Shown: one piece after another, positions 1 to 8,888 of the stretch | Layout of the letters: the number at the start of each line of letters is the position of its first letter | Numbering within the stretch: position 1 is the stretch's first letter | Source: Synechococcus sp. M44_DOE_062 | GTDB taxonomy: Bacteria > Cyanobacteriota > Cyanobacteriia > Thermostichales > Thermostichaceae | Length of the DNA stretch: 46,427 nucleotides | Direction: 5' to 3' | Assembly (NCBI GenBank): GCA_015295985.1 | Contig: DVDX01000081.1 | Location: 1-46,427 of the forward strand | Notes under the pieces: generated by a model | Databases searched by the model: none | The model's input: the letters and a program-made list of their open reading frames with translations, nothing else | What the model was told of the DNA's origin: nothing | Translations under genes and position numbers: made by a program

Positions 1-72
1 CTCCCAGATACTTGCTTGAGCTAACGTTGCGCCATACCCTAGCTGGCGGAACTCATAATAAATTGTAACAGA

Positions 73-96
73 AAGCCGCCGTAAACGGCGAGGCTT
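73..96. repeat. Hairpin resembling an IS200/IS605 end
   Basis: Two five-base-pair stems (AAGCC/GGCTT outside, GCCGT/ACGGC inside) are separated by a two-base GA bulge and closed by an AA turn. Read on the minus strand, the hairpin and its flank look like the 3' end regions of TnpB-type IS200/IS605 elements of cyanobacteria. No tnpB reading frame is present beside it, so it could be a remnant or a stand-alone palindromic element. The hairpin is directly visible; the family assignment is a guess. Confidence 0.35.
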
Positions 97-161
97 GAAA
101 CCCAATTCTTAGGTCAGCAGCGTGGAGCTTTGGGGGAAGGGTCTCAATCTTGTGCTTACTT

Positions 162-210
162 ATATTGAGAATATTGAGATATTGAGAATATTGAGAATGT
201 ATTGAGAATG
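162..210. repeat. Short tandem repeat, unit ATATTGAGA
   Basis: Five copies of TTGAGA occur in about 50 bases, spaced 8-12 bases apart, as an imperfect 9-base unit (ATATTGAGA and variants). A reverse-complement half unit (TCTCAAT) lies just upstream at 142-148. This AT-rich block contrasts with the GC-rich surroundings. Nothing else is recognised in the gene-free stretch 1-320 apart from the hairpin at 73-96. Confidence 0.6.
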
Positions 211-320
211 GCTGTATATCCGGTGATCCCTGCAGCAACTTGATGAATCATCCGAACGATGGGATGTGAATCTAATTTGCGTTTCACTACACTTCATCTT
301 GAGCTACTTGAGAACAAACC

Positions 321-1751
321 TTGCTCTTGCCAACACCACCTCATTTTGCTCGTCCTCCTCTGGACTTTATCCCTCCGGCCTACAGTGGCTGGGTATTGCG
401 CTTTGTACACGGGATCCTGCCCCTGCTCTTGCGGGTGAGGGTGTGGCGCTGGCTTCCTTCCGGAATTGCGAAGATAGAGGTTAAGGGTATCGATACCCTG
501 GCGCAGCTCTATCACCAGTTCCAAGAGGGTCAAATTCGCCTAGTCTTGGCTTTTCGGCATGTGGAGGTGGATGACCCGCTGGTGGGTTTGTACGTCCTCT
601 CTCGTCTGGTTCCCCAGGCAGCCCGCCGCCAAGGGATTCCCCTCCGAAAACCTGTTCACGCCCACTTTCTTTGCGACCGGGGCATGCCGCTCTGGGGAGG
701 AGAATGGCTGGGGTGGGTTTTGTCTTGCCTGGGCGGGATCCCTATACGCCGCGGTCGGAGGGTGGATCGGGTGGCGCTAAAAGCGGCCCGGCAACTGCTC
801 CTGGATGGGCAATTTCCCTTCGCAATCGCACCGGAAGGAGCCACCAATGGCCACAGCGAACGGGTCAATCCCCTAGAGCCGGGAGCGGCTCAACTGTGCT
901 TCTGGTGCGTCGAAGACCTGGCCAAAGCTGGTCGCTCAGAGGCCGTCATTTTGCTGCCCATCGGCATTCGGTACTACTATACGGATCCCTCCTGGAAAAG
1001 GCTGGAGCGCCTGCTGGGGCGCCTTGAACACCTGAGTGGGTTGACCCCTCCAAAGCCAGAGCCTGGATCCCCCAAGAGCCCTAACCTTCGCTACGCCCAG
1101 CGGATTTGTCGCTTGGCCCAGCACCTTCTGGGACAACTGGAAGCCTTCTACGACCTACCTCCCCTTATCTCCGCAAGAGATGATAAAGAACCACCGCTAG
1201 AGCAGAGGCTAGCCCCTAGCCACTTCAACGCTCGCCTGGGGCAGCTGCTCCACAAAGCCCTGGAAACTGCTGAGACCTACTTTGGCTTACCCCCACAGGG
1301 AGATTGGAACAGCCGTTGCCGCCGCATTGAAGAAGCCGCCTGGATCCAGATTTACCGAGAGGAATTGCGGCAGCCTGGATCCCTGTCTCCCCTGCAGCGG
1401 GGCTTGTTGGATTGGAAAGCGCACCAGGCAATGCTCCACCTACAGCACATGCGCTTGGTGGAAAGCTGCGTGGCGGTGGAGGAAGAATATCTGCTGAGCA
1501 AACCCTCCTTTGAGCGGCTGGCGGAAACCGCCCTCATCCTATTCGATGTGCTGGCCCGCCTCCGAGGGGAATCCTATCCGGCCCGACCCCGCCTAGGTTG
1601 GCGGGGGGTTCATGTAACCGTTGGGGATCCCATCTCCGTTAGCGAGCGGTGGGAGCAGTACCGCCAAGGCCGCGAGGAAGCTAAGCAAGCGGTGTTGGAG
1701 TTGACTCAGGACTTGCATTTCCAGTTCCTGGGGAGCATTCCCGGTTTCTAG
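321..1751 (+). CDS. 1-acylglycerol-3-phosphate acyltransferase-like (PlsC fold) protein
   Basis: Predicted 476-residue lysophospholipid acyltransferase-like protein. The N-terminal third carries the acyltransferase HX4D-type motif (FRHVEVDD, near residue 78) and a PEGATNG segment near residue 171 matching the EGT/PEG substrate-binding motif. An IPIRRG block lies between them, as expected of the PlsC fold. The C-terminal 250 residues are helical and charged with no domain I can name, so the protein is about twice the length of a minimal PlsC. The start is TTG; no better ATG lies near the conserved N-terminus. The likely role is acyl transfer to a membrane lipid precursor on the cytoplasmic face, but the true acceptor cannot be read from sequence. 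It stands alone on the plus strand. Confidence 0.7.
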   Translation: MLLPTPPHFARPPLDFIPPAYSGWVLRFVHGILPLLLRVRVWRWLPSGIAKIEVKGIDTLAQLYHQFQEGQIRLVLAFRHVEVDDPLVGLYVLSRLVPQAARRQGIPLRKPVHAHFLCDRGMPLWGGEWLGWVLSCLGGIPIRRGRRVDRVALKAARQLLLDGQFPFAIAPEGATNGHSERVNPLEPGAAQLCFWCVEDLAKAGRSEAVILLPIGIRYYYTDPSWKRLERLLGRLEHLSGLTPPKPEPGSPKSPNLRYAQRICRLAQHLLGQLEAFYDLPPLISARDDKEPPLEQRLAPSHFNARLGQLLHKALETAETYFGLPPQGDWNSRCRRIEEAAWIQIYREELRQPGSLSPLQRGLLDWKAHQAMLHLQHMRLVESCVAVEEEYLLSKPSFERLAETALILFDVLARLRGESYPARPRLGWRGVHVTVGDPISVSERWEQYRQGREEAKQAVLELTQDLHFQFLGSIPGF

Positions 1752-1794
1752 GGATCCTCCGAAGGGAGAACCGGTTTAGGTGAGAAGCTTGGCA

Positions 1795-2703
1795 CTACTG
1801 CCGAGAGACTGCTGAAAGATAAACCACCTTCCCGTCATAGAACAGAGCTGAGCCTTGGTCGCCTCGCTGGGACTCTGCCCGGTACTCCTGACCTTCGCCC
1901 ACTGTAGTCACGGCTTCCCAGGGCCATTGAGTTACGTCAGTCCAGTACTGGAGAACATCCTCAACAGTGGCCTTGGTTGGCGAACTCGTTTTGCGGAGAG
2001 CCTCTAGGGACAGCCCAGCAACCAGGCGAGGCCACAGCCGGCTGCAGGTTTGCGCCGTTCCAAAGAGATCCAGCGAGCCCACACGGCCATCCAGGGCAAT
2101 GGCTAGGCCAGTTGCTCCCTCAACGTAGGTGATGTCCTTGCAGAACTCTTCGATCTCCTGCTCGTAAGCCTCATAGGCATCGCTGAGGGCGCTGGTCGGG
2201 GAGATGATATTAAGCTCCTCGTGAAGATGGGCAACAGTGTCCCATACCTCTCCTTGGTTGGAGCGATGACCCATCTTCTTTTTCAGCGACTCGTAGACAC
2301 CCCTCTTCAGTTTGTACCGCAATTTGTTGGCGACAAAGCGCTCCGCATCCCTCATCTCGCGAGACAGGAAGTGCCACCTCCCAGCTTCTACACAGGAAAC
2401 GGGTATTGTGATCTTGCTTTTCGGCTTGATCAGAACGGTGGTATTCAGGACACGGTTTTGTTTAGCCCCTATCAGCTCCTGGCCCTCTATCAGCAGCAAG
2501 AGAGACTCACTGTGGTTTTCCACAACCAGGTGAGGCACTGCCCCAGCCTCGCTTACCTCAGTGATGGTCGCTTCCTGGGTTCGCAGTTCCGGAAGGCGAT
2601 AGGCAACTTCCTGCTCTTCCTCTAAGAAAAGAGGGAAAACCTAGAAACTGCCCTCTTGAATGGGATCCCCAATACGCAGGGTTGGAAAGTTAAGGCTGGC
2701 CAT
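1795..2703 (-). pseudogene. ARPP-1 family protein with in-frame TAG at codon 21
   Basis: The frame from ATG 2703 encodes about 302 residues of the ARPP-1 domain family (ARG and rhodanese-phosphatase-superfamily-associated protein). The characteristic block EGQELIGAKQNRVLNT is intact, followed by TIPVSCVEAGRW. An AGGAGG Shine-Dalgarno sits 5 bases before the ATG, so this is the native start. Codon 21 is TAG (2643-2641): the frame reads MASLNFPTLRIGDPIQEGSF, stop, then VFPLFLEEEQEVAYRL, which continues the family pattern. Between the stop and the GTG at 2538 there is no ATG, GTG or TTG in frame, so a restarted product would lose about 55 residues. The molecular function of the family is unknown. 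Likely a recent nonsense mutation, a base-calling error, or a readthrough case. Confidence 0.75.
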
Positions 2704-2890
2704 CGACTCCTCCTTCTGATGGTTGAAAGGTGTTGCGGAAGCTGCCCTTTTCCTTGTGGCATGGGATCAGCTCCCTGGATCCCGCTCCAATCTAAAGTTC
2801 TTTGGAAGTTTCCCCTTCCTAAACAGAGAAGAAGGGCGGCCTTCGCCTTTCGGGATTCTGGCAGCGCGGATGGAAATTATCCTGCCAACG

Positions 2891-2920
2891 AAAAGAGGGA
2901 TCCCCGAAAAAGGGATCCCT
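2891..2920 (-). terminator. Candidate psaL-psaI terminator built from two GGGATCCC palindromes
   Basis: Downstream of psaI on the minus strand, AGGGATCCC and GGGATCCCT can pair over nine bases around a 7-base loop, followed by CTTTTCG. Each arm is itself the genome's over-represented palindrome, so two neighbouring copies form the terminator-like stem. The T-run is short, so efficiency is uncertain. Confidence 0.45.
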
Positions 2921-2990
2921 GCCTCACCATCTGGGGTTGATCTCTATCCTGAAGTCAATCGGCAGCAGCGAGGTTCAAAACACGCCGAGC

Positions 2991-3104
2991 TTAGTCGCGC
3001 TCAATATACAGAAAGAGCACTGCCATGCCCACCGCAGGAAGCAGCCAGCCGACAATGGGGACAAAGATCCAAGGAAGATAAGCAGCAGCGTAAGAACCGG
3101 TCAT
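2991..3104 (-). CDS. psaI: Photosystem I reaction centre subunit VIII
   Basis: A 37-residue single-span membrane protein beginning [20 protein letters not shown] and ending IERD. This is the PsaI pattern: short stromal ends around one hydrophobic helix with a conserved PWIFVP motif. PsaI helps hold PsaL at the trimerisation face of photosystem I. The ATG at 3104 is preceded by a GAGAGGAG ribosome binding site, and the gene lies 38 bases after psaL on the same strand, so the two are almost certainly co-transcribed. Confidence 0.93.
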   Translation of the reverse strand: MTGSYAAAYLPWIFVPIVGWLLPAVGMAVLFLYIERD

Positions 3105-3142
3105 GATTTTGCTCCTCTCAAGTGATGTGACAAACTTGACAA

Positions 3143-3613
3143 CTAATTCACCAACCCTCGAAAGATGGCGTCGATCCCGGCAAAGTTCTCCAGCAGGAAG
3201 TAGGCAGCAAACACTCCACCCATACCTCCCAAGAAAAATCCTGCCGTCAGATCCCCCCAACCCCGAGCTGTAGCCAGAGGAGCAGCCCCCGGTGTTTCCG
3301 GCTTGTTTCCGAAGGTAACGCTGCCATAGGCCGACATGCAGGCAGTTCCCAACAGCACAATTGCCATCGCCGTGACCAGCCCACCCAAGTTAGCTGCCTC
3401 AGGATAGTCGCGCAGCGGCCCCAACACAATTTCCGGCCCCACCAAGAAATAGCCGTGGGCCAGCCCAATTTCCAAACCCCGCAACAGCGGCGATAAGCCA
3501 GGGCGGTTGATGGGGAGATTGTTGATAAACAGACGGGTGACAGGAGAATCGCTGATGGGCGTCGAAAGATGCCCCTCGCAGGGATCGTCGTTAAAGGTGC
3601 GAATGTAATCCAT
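3143..3613 (-). CDS. psaL: Photosystem I reaction centre subunit XI
   Basis: A 156-residue PsaL, the subunit through which cyanobacterial photosystem I complexes associate into trimers and which binds several chlorophylls. The N-terminal segment ([14 protein letters not shown]) and the [26 protein letters not shown] region are diagnostic. Two to three hydrophobic spans follow, the last at [24 protein letters not shown]. The length is normal for the family. It is the first gene of a psaL-psaI pair. The 475-base region upstream (3614-4088) holds its promoter, but I could not fix a convincing -10/-35 pair. Confidence 0.96.
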   Translation of the reverse strand: MDYIRTFNDDPCEGHLSTPISDSPVTRLFINNLPINRPGLSPLLRGLEIGLAHGYFLVGPEIVLGPLRDYPEAANLGGLVTAMAIVLLGTACMSAYGSVTFGNKPETPGAAPLATARGWGDLTAGFFLGGMGGVFAAYFLLENFAGIDAIFRGLVN

Positions 3614-3992
3614 GTCCGAAGGTCCTGCCTGGAATTTTGCGATTCATTCTACGGGGCTCAAGTGATCCTCTCGGCAACTGCCACCCGGATCGTTAAAAAA
3701 GTTCATGCTCGCTTAACACAGAGATAGCTCTTCTAAACGAGTTCGAGACATTTCCTTGCAAGACCTGTCCCTAGCAGTCGGTGCTGCTGCTGATCCCTAA
3801 CCCGCTAACACAACCCCCACCCTTTCCAGGGGGAGAGGAGGGAAATTTAGATGCTCCAACCCGCGGTGAAGAATAACGGCAGCCTTTTCTAAGCTGCGTG
3901 TAAGGTCTGCGATGAGATGGAATCCTTGCTGGGCAATGGATCGACGCTGCGCTGTGATGGGCAGCGCCGGAAGAAGCGCCAGATGCAGTAGG

Positions 3993-4022
3993 AAAAAAGA
4001 GCCTAACTGAATTCAGCTAGGC
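3993..4022 (-). terminator. Rho-independent terminator of the psbEFLJ operon
   Basis: On the minus strand, about 65 bases after the psbJ stop, GCCTAGCTGAATTCAGTTAGGC folds on itself as a near-perfect palindrome with one mismatch and runs into TCTTTTTT. The hairpin plus T-run is canonical. The rest of 3614-4088 contains no gene I can support. Confidence 0.8.
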
Positions 4023-4088
4023 CATAAAATCTACACAGCTTTGTACCCCTCCCTCTTGCGGGCTACTACCAGACCAAGAACCTCGAAC

Positions 4089-4208
4089 TTACAGGCTCGA
4101 GCCCAAGCCCACATAGGAGCCATAGAAGAAAAGCCCAACCACCGTGATCACACCCAAACCGACAACCACAGCCACTATCCACAAAGGGATCCTTGCTTGA
4201 CTGGTCAT
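4089..4208 (-). CDS. psbJ: Photosystem II protein J
   Basis: A 39-residue single-helix protein, [20 protein letters not shown] onward, ending [10 protein letters not shown]. The sequence and last position in the psbE-F-L-J order identify PsbJ, a small subunit near cytochrome b559 that affects plastoquinone exchange and PSII assembly. The gap to psbL is 152 bases, wider than the tight spacing usual for this operon, and nothing recognisable lies in it. Transcription probably ends at the hairpin at 3993-4022. Confidence 0.93.
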   Translation of the reverse strand: MTSQARIPLWIVAVVVGLGVITVVGLFFYGSYVGLGSSL

Positions 4209-4360
4209 AGCAACTGGTCTCCAAAAGAACTAAAGAAACTAAAGACAGAACTAGCAGCAATTACATCTCCGGTAAAAAGGGAACAGGAGCTGGCCAAAAG
4301 CCAACTGTGTTCCTTGCCAGCCTCTTTCAACTCTAAGAAGAGCAGAGTGGGATCCTGGCC

Positions 4361-4486
4361 TCAGTTGAGAAAATAGCTGGAGAACAACAGCCCAACCACA
4401 AACACCAGCAGCAAACCCAGGTAAAGGGAAGTGCGGTTTAGCTCCACCGGTTGGGAGTTGGGATTCCTTTCGGGTTGATCAGCCAT
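4361..4486 (-). CDS. psbL: Photosystem II protein L
   Basis: A 41-residue single-span protein, [20 protein letters not shown] followed by [21 protein letters not shown]. The N-terminal polar arm and [11 protein letters not shown] core are diagnostic of PsbL, which sits at the PSII dimer interface and supports QA function. Its start lies 5 bases after the psbF stop, consistent with coupled translation. Confidence 0.96.
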   Translation of the reverse strand: MADQPERNPNSQPVELNRTSLYLGLLLVFVVGLLFSSYFLN

Positions 4487-4491
4487 TGGGT

Positions 4492-4623
4492 TCACCGTTG
4501 AATAAACTGCATTGCAGCAATGGCTCCCAAGAAGAAAACCGTTGGGATCGCCAAGGTATGCACCGCCAGCCAACGGACGGTAAAAACAGGGTAAAAAACG
4601 GGTTCATCAGATTTACTGGCCAT
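4492..4623 (-). CDS. psbF: Cytochrome b559 beta subunit
   Basis: A 43-residue protein, [20 protein letters not shown] followed by [23 protein letters not shown]. The [17 protein letters not shown] segment carries the single histidine that ligates heme b559 together with PsbE. Heme-bridged PsbE/PsbF is essential for PSII assembly. The gene lies 76 bases after psbE in the psbE-F-L-J operon. Confidence 0.97.
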   Translation of the reverse strand: MASKSDEPVFYPVFTVRWLAVHTLAIPTVFFLGAIAAMQFIQR

Positions 4624-4699
4624 AGATATCACCCTACGCAAAAAGCTCAATCAATTTACAAATTACAGCAACGAATGGCCCACTTGCCCAGAGACACTC

Positions 4700-4945
4700 C
4701 TAGCGAGTCAGCCTCTCCAACTCCTCCAGAGCATTGAAGCGATCGCTGACGATCGGCAGCTCTTGCCGCTCTGCCGTGAAATACTCATTGGGGCGTGGGG
4801 TGCCGAAAATATCATAGGCCAAGCCGGTGCTCACAAAAAGCCAGCCTGCCAAAAACAAAGCGGGAATGGTCAGGGCGTGAATGACCCAGTAGCGGACACT
4901 GGTGATGATATCGACAAAAGGTCGCTCTCCGGTGCTGCCAGCCAT
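4700..4945 (-). CDS. psbE: Cytochrome b559 alpha subunit
   Basis: An 81-residue protein starting [20 protein letters not shown] and continuing [25 protein letters not shown]. The [11 protein letters not shown] motif supplies the second heme-ligating histidine of cytochrome b559. The C-terminal lumenal tail ([20 protein letters not shown]) is typical. The frame stays open upstream, but ATG 4945 is chosen because GGGAGGAG precedes it and the family begins with [10 protein letters not shown]. It is the first gene of psbE-F-L-J. Confidence 0.97.
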   Translation of the reverse strand: MAGSTGERPFVDIITSVRYWVIHALTIPALFLAGWLFVSTGLAYDIFGTPRPNEYFTAERQELPIVSDRFNALEELERLTR

Positions 4946-5005
4946 GAAACTCCTCCCTAGGGTAGGGGCAAAAGTGCTTTCTGAACTTTCTGAGTCTATA
5001 ACACA

Positions 5006-5034
5006 ATGATAAGGATTTGGATGCACAACTACAA
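5006..5034 (-). promoter_or_regulatory. Candidate sigma-70-type promoter of psbEFLJ
   Basis: On the minus strand, TTGTAG (5034-5029) and TATCAT (5011-5006) are separated by exactly 17 bases, about 60 bases upstream of the psbE ATG. A second possible -10, TATAGA, lies just downstream. The remainder of 4946-5260 shows no gene. The boxes are seen; the function is inferred. Confidence 0.5.
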
Positions 5035-5260
5035 GTTGCAAGACATTCGCTTAGCCCCTTTGCTGCCAAGCCGGATCCCAATCTTGTCTTGGATAAGTAA
5101 AATCTCCTATGGGGTTCCTGTGACCAACCTCCTCACCCAAGTTTTCGGAATCCCACTGCCAAAGGGCGCAATCCCAACGGGTATCGAGGGCTTGAGGATG
5201 CGGTGGAAGTTTGAGATAAGCTGGCCCTGAGGGGATGTTGTTGGAACAGGAGTGACAGCT

Positions 5261-6952
5261 ATGCGGTGCTCGTGGCCCCTAGCTCTAAGCTTGTGTTGGA
5301 CGCTGGGCTGGTCGGCTGTCAGCTTGCCGGCTTGGTCGCAAGGGGTGGAGCAGCAAGCCTCGCTGGCCTGGGCCGACGCCTATGTGGCGGCTCTGGAACG
5401 TCAGACGGATGTGGTGATTACCCGAGAACCCCTATCGGCCACCCTGACCCGTTTGGAATTGGCCCAATGGCTGACGGAGTTTTTCGGCTACATTCCCAAT
5501 CCCAACCAGGTGCAGGCAATTCGCGATCTGGAGCCCAACACCCCCGACTATTGGACTGCCCAAGCTGTGCTCCAGGCGGGGGCCATGCGCCTATACGAGG
5601 GCAACGAGTTTCGCCCGCAAGGGGACATCACCCACCTAGAAGCCCTGGCCATTTTGGTGCGGGCTCTGCAGTTGCCTGCTCCCACCCAGGCTGACATTGA
5701 GCGCTGGATGGCTCTGTACACCGATGCGGCTGATGTGCCGGAGGTAGGGCGGGCTTTTGTGGCCATGGCCGGCGAAGCGGGGCTGCTGGTCAATGTGCCG
5801 GATCCGGCCCGTCTTCAGCCCAATCGCGTCCTGAGGCGGGCAGAAGGGGCGGTGTTGCTGCATCAGGCCCTGGTGTATCGCGGTCAGCTTCCGCCTTTGC
5901 CACCCCCCGTGGCCCAGTTGCGTCCCTCCCCAGCCCCGGTGGCCGAGACCGTCCAACCCGAAATCTTCCGAACGCGGATTACTCCCGAAGAAGGAAGTGT
6001 TCCTGCGGGGGGAACTCTGACCATTGAAGCGCAGGCCACTCCCAACGGCAGGGCTACGGTCGATATCGGCGGCGTGGTTCAGGGTCTGCCGATGCAGGAG
6101 GTGCAGCCTGGCTATTACCGCGCAGTTTACAGCCTTAGCCCTCAGGATACCGTCTTTGGCCCCGACATCAGCATTCAGTTGACCCTCAATGGCGTCAGTA
6201 CCCGTGTTCAACGGCGGCTACCTCAACTGGCCTTGGGGAATGTCGCTCCCCCGCCGGTGGAATCGGTGTTTCCGCCCCCGGCTCCTCTGCCGCAGCCGTC
6301 CCCTGCCCCTTTGACTGCAGCCGGCAATCGCTATCCGCACATTGCGGCCATTCGCTTGGATCCCCAGCGCGACTTGGTGGAAGGGGATATTCTCACCATT
6401 GCTATTTGGGGGGAATCTGGAGGGATCGCCCAGTTTGATCTGGGGAATCTGGTTCTGAACCAGCCGATGCGGGAGGTACGACCCAACCACTACGAAGGTA
6501 CCTATGTGGTGGCTCCCACCCACCAGGCCAACAATCCCACCTTGCGGATTGTGCTCACCAAGGACGGCCTCAGCCAGGAACATGTGGAGATCTTTCCCTT
6601 TTCCATCGATGGCTCCAGAGGAACCCGCTCCACCATTCAGCCGGTCTCCGCACCTGTTGCCGTGGGGCCGCCCCGGATTTTCAGTGTCACCACCAACAGC
6701 ACCAACCTGCGCATGGGAGAAATTCTCAAAGTCACCATGCGAGGGGATCCGGGAGGGCGAGCTGCTTTTCGGATTGTTGGGGTAACGCCGGAAGTTGAAA
6801 TGCGGGAGGTGGCACCGGGCCTATACGAAACCCAGCAGCAACTGCCCTTCAACATGCAGCCGGTTAACAACGGCATCATCGAGGTGATTTTGCAAAGAGG
6901 GGGCCAAAAGACTACCCAAACCAGCCCCTCGCCCATTACCATCGCCCCTTAG
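5261..6952 (+). CDS. Exported SLH-like protein with three repeated beta-sandwich-like modules
   Basis: A 563-residue exported protein. Residues 1-30 form a signal peptide ending SLPAWSQG. Residues 35-210 look like diverged SLH repeats (TRLELAQWLTEFFGY, ITHLEALAILVRALQLP), which usually anchor to the cell wall. A proline-rich linker (LPPLPPPVAQLRPSPAPV) leads into three similar modules of about 95 residues, each with a core like MREVxPxxYEGTY: MQEVQPGYYRAVY, MREVRPNHYEGTY and MREVAPGLYETQQ. These suggest tandem Ig-like or filamin-like folds. ATG 5261 is chosen over the upstream in-frame GTG at 5252 because ACAGGAG lies 7 bases before it. Probably a cell-envelope structural or adhesion protein; the exact role is unknown. 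Confidence 0.7.
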   Translation: MRCSWPLALSLCWTLGWSAVSLPAWSQGVEQQASLAWADAYVAALERQTDVVITREPLSATLTRLELAQWLTEFFGYIPNPNQVQAIRDLEPNTPDYWTAQAVLQAGAMRLYEGNEFRPQGDITHLEALAILVRALQLPAPTQADIERWMALYTDAADVPEVGRAFVAMAGEAGLLVNVPDPARLQPNRVLRRAEGAVLLHQALVYRGQLPPLPPPVAQLRPSPAPVAETVQPEIFRTRITPEEGSVPAGGTLTIEAQATPNGRATVDIGGVVQGLPMQEVQPGYYRAVYSLSPQDTVFGPDISIQLTLNGVSTRVQRRLPQLALGNVAPPPVESVFPPPAPLPQPSPAPLTAAGNRYPHIAAIRLDPQRDLVEGDILTIAIWGESGGIAQFDLGNLVLNQPMREVRPNHYEGTYVVAPTHQANNPTLRIVLTKDGLSQEHVEIFPFSIDGSRGTRSTIQPVSAPVAVGPPRIFSVTTNSTNLRMGEILKVTMRGDPGGRAAFRIVGVTPEVEMREVAPGLYETQQQLPFNMQPVNNGIIEVILQRGGQKTTQTSPSPITIAP

Positions 6953-6971
6953 TTAGGATCCCTGCAGAGGC

Positions 6972-8699
6972 CTAGACTGCTGCCTCAAAGGGATTTGAGC
7001 TGCCCTCGATCTGAGTGGATAATTTGGGGATCACCTGCAGCTTGAACTGCTGCTCGAAGACTTTTTTCTTCTCGTTCAAGCTCCACAGCTCCAAGGCGCA
7101 GTCATCGTTGGGATGCTTGGGATCCAAGATCAGCTCCATTTGTCGGGGGCCTTTTCCCAGGAGCTGAAAACGGCAGTGCAGCGCTTGGATGGCTTGCAGA
7201 CGGCGACGATCCAGGGCACAAGCCATGCGCAGCAAGGGGCTCAGTTCCAGGACGATTTGGCGATCCCGTTCGTCGGTGAGGCGCTGAAAGTTTTCGTGCT
7301 TCTTCTTGGGGGGGGACTTGCGGTGGTAGCGGGCCAAGTTGGCAATCACTTCCACCTCTTCTTCGTTGAAGCCCAGCAGTTCCCCATGGCGAATGAGGTA
7401 GTAGGAGTGTTTGTGGTGGGCGGCATGGCTGATAAAGTGGCCGCAGTTGTGCAACATAGCCGCTGCCCAGAGAAGGGCCCGCTCGCGGGATCCCCAACCA
7501 TGCAACAGGCCGCGAGTCTGGTCGAAGAGGCTGAGGGCAAACTCGGCCACCCGTTCGGCATAGGGCAGCTCCACCTGATATTTTTCCGCCAGCTTGAGCA
7601 CACTGCGCCGCCGCACCGAGCTGTGGTAGCGCAGCCGATCCTCAATTAAGCCTTGGCCGATCATCCAATCCACGATCAGCCCTTCCCGCAAAGCCCGTTC
7701 GCAAAATTGAATCCGCTCCACCCCCAGCAGGCTCATCACTGCCTCTAGGATCAGGGCGCCGGCCAGGATGATTTCCCCCCGTCTTTCCCCCAGGCCGGGA
7801 AGTTTTTGCCGTTCGGCCACCGTCAGGGATCGCAGTTCTTTGATGTAGCCGCGCAAGGCTTCCAGGCTGAACTCATACCCCTGTAGGCGGCTGGGGGGAG
7901 CCCCCAAACGACGACGGGCATCCCACTGGGCCAGGCTCTCGACGGTGCCGGAGGTGCCCACCAAAGGCAGGGATCCCTGTTGTTGTGAAGAGGCGACGAT
8001 CCGTTTCATCTGCTCGATGGGAGACTCCAGCATGCCGCGGATGTGCTGGCGTAGGGCCTGCAGTTCGGCAGCCGTGGGCGGATCGTGGTGCAAAAAAGCC
8101 TGGGTTAGACGCACAGCTCCCACCTTGATGCTGCGCAGAAACTCCGGCTCTTGGCCATTGCCCAAGATCAGCTCTGTGGAGCCACCGCCGATATCCACCA
8201 CCGCGTGCATCCGGTTGTGGAACTCCATCGCCGAGAGCACTCCCAGATAAATGCGGCGGGCCTCTTCTTGCCCTGAGATCAACTCCACCCGCAGGCCCAG
8301 CTCCCGTTCAATCCGCTTCAAAAACTCCAGCCCATTGGGGGCTTCACGCACAGCACTGGTGGCCACCGCAACAATGGAATGCACCTGAAAGCTCTCAGCA
8401 ATGCGGCAAAACCGTTCCAGGGCTACTTGAGCTCGCTCCATGGCTGCAGGGGTAAGGGCACCCGTCTGGTTGCAGTATTCCCCCAGCCGCACGGTGGCTT
8501 TTTCGCGGGAGATGATGGTGAAGCTGGGGATACGGGGATTGATGCGCACCACCACCATGTGGAGAGAATTGCTGCCCACATCGATGGCGGCCAGAACGGG
8601 GGCAGCCCAAGATTCAGGACGAGCAGCCGGGCCGGTCTCGGAAACTGGGGGATCAGAGGCGAGAGAGCGTTCCGTGAAGTGGGTGGGCGAAGAGATCAT
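6972..8699 (-). CDS. ppx: Exopolyphosphatase / guanosine pentaphosphatase (Ppx/GppA family)
   Basis: A 575-residue Ppx/GppA enzyme that processively removes phosphate from polyphosphate, and possibly from pppGpp. The actin-like phosphatase fold begins with AAIDVGSNSLHMVVVRI (phosphate-1 loop, residue about 37), continues through VATSAVREAPN, then VVDIGGGSTELILG (phosphate-2 loop) and LVGTSGTVESLA. The second half is an HD-like helical domain (LLWAAAMLHNCGHFISHAAHHKHSYYLI), as in long Ppx proteins. It is convergent with the gene at 5261-6952 and divergent from thrS. Ppx and GppA activities cannot be told apart from sequence alone. Confidence 0.9.
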   Translation of the reverse strand: MISSPTHFTERSLASDPPVSETGPAARPESWAAPVLAAIDVGSNSLHMVVVRINPRIPSFTIISREKATVRLGEYCNQTGALTPAAMERAQVALERFCRIAESFQVHSIVAVATSAVREAPNGLEFLKRIERELGLRVELISGQEEARRIYLGVLSAMEFHNRMHAVVDIGGGSTELILGNGQEPEFLRSIKVGAVRLTQAFLHHDPPTAAELQALRQHIRGMLESPIEQMKRIVASSQQQGSLPLVGTSGTVESLAQWDARRRLGAPPSRLQGYEFSLEALRGYIKELRSLTVAERQKLPGLGERRGEIILAGALILEAVMSLLGVERIQFCERALREGLIVDWMIGQGLIEDRLRYHSSVRRRSVLKLAEKYQVELPYAERVAEFALSLFDQTRGLLHGWGSRERALLWAAAMLHNCGHFISHAAHHKHSYYLIRHGELLGFNEEEVEVIANLARYHRKSPPKKKHENFQRLTDERDRQIVLELSPLLRMACALDRRRLQAIQALHCRFQLLGKGPRQMELILDPKHPNDDCALELWSLNEKKKVFEQQFKLQVIPKLSTQIEGSSNPFEAAV

Positions 8700-8888
8700 G
8701 GCTTGGGCAAGGGGGTCAACCCCTTTAGGATACTGTGTACTTTCCCCCCTTGTTCCGGGCCGAGTTATCAGGTTCGCAGTTGACTCGGCAAATCGGGGAA
8801 TTGCCCCAGCTTGCGATCCCTGCTGTTCTCGCCCCAGCCTAAGATAGGGACACAGTATTTGATTTGTTTGTTGTCGAAGTAGGTTCCG

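Noticed and set aside
2221-2703. Possible plus-strand gene overlapping the 5' part of the ARPP-1 frame
   Set aside because: The minus-strand frame carries the conserved ARPP-1 block and a strong ribosome binding site, so the plus-strand frame is a shadow.
3870-3990. Possible tRNA or small RNA gene between psaL and psbJ
   Set aside because: No acceptor stem or T-loop consensus could be folded by eye; only the psbJ terminator hairpin at 3993-4022 is convincing.
7113-7649. Long open frame (178 codons) on the plus strand opposite ppx
   Set aside because: It lies entirely antisense to the conserved Ppx/GppA frame and its translation shows no recognisable motif; the high-GC codon pattern of the real gene opens the shadow frame.
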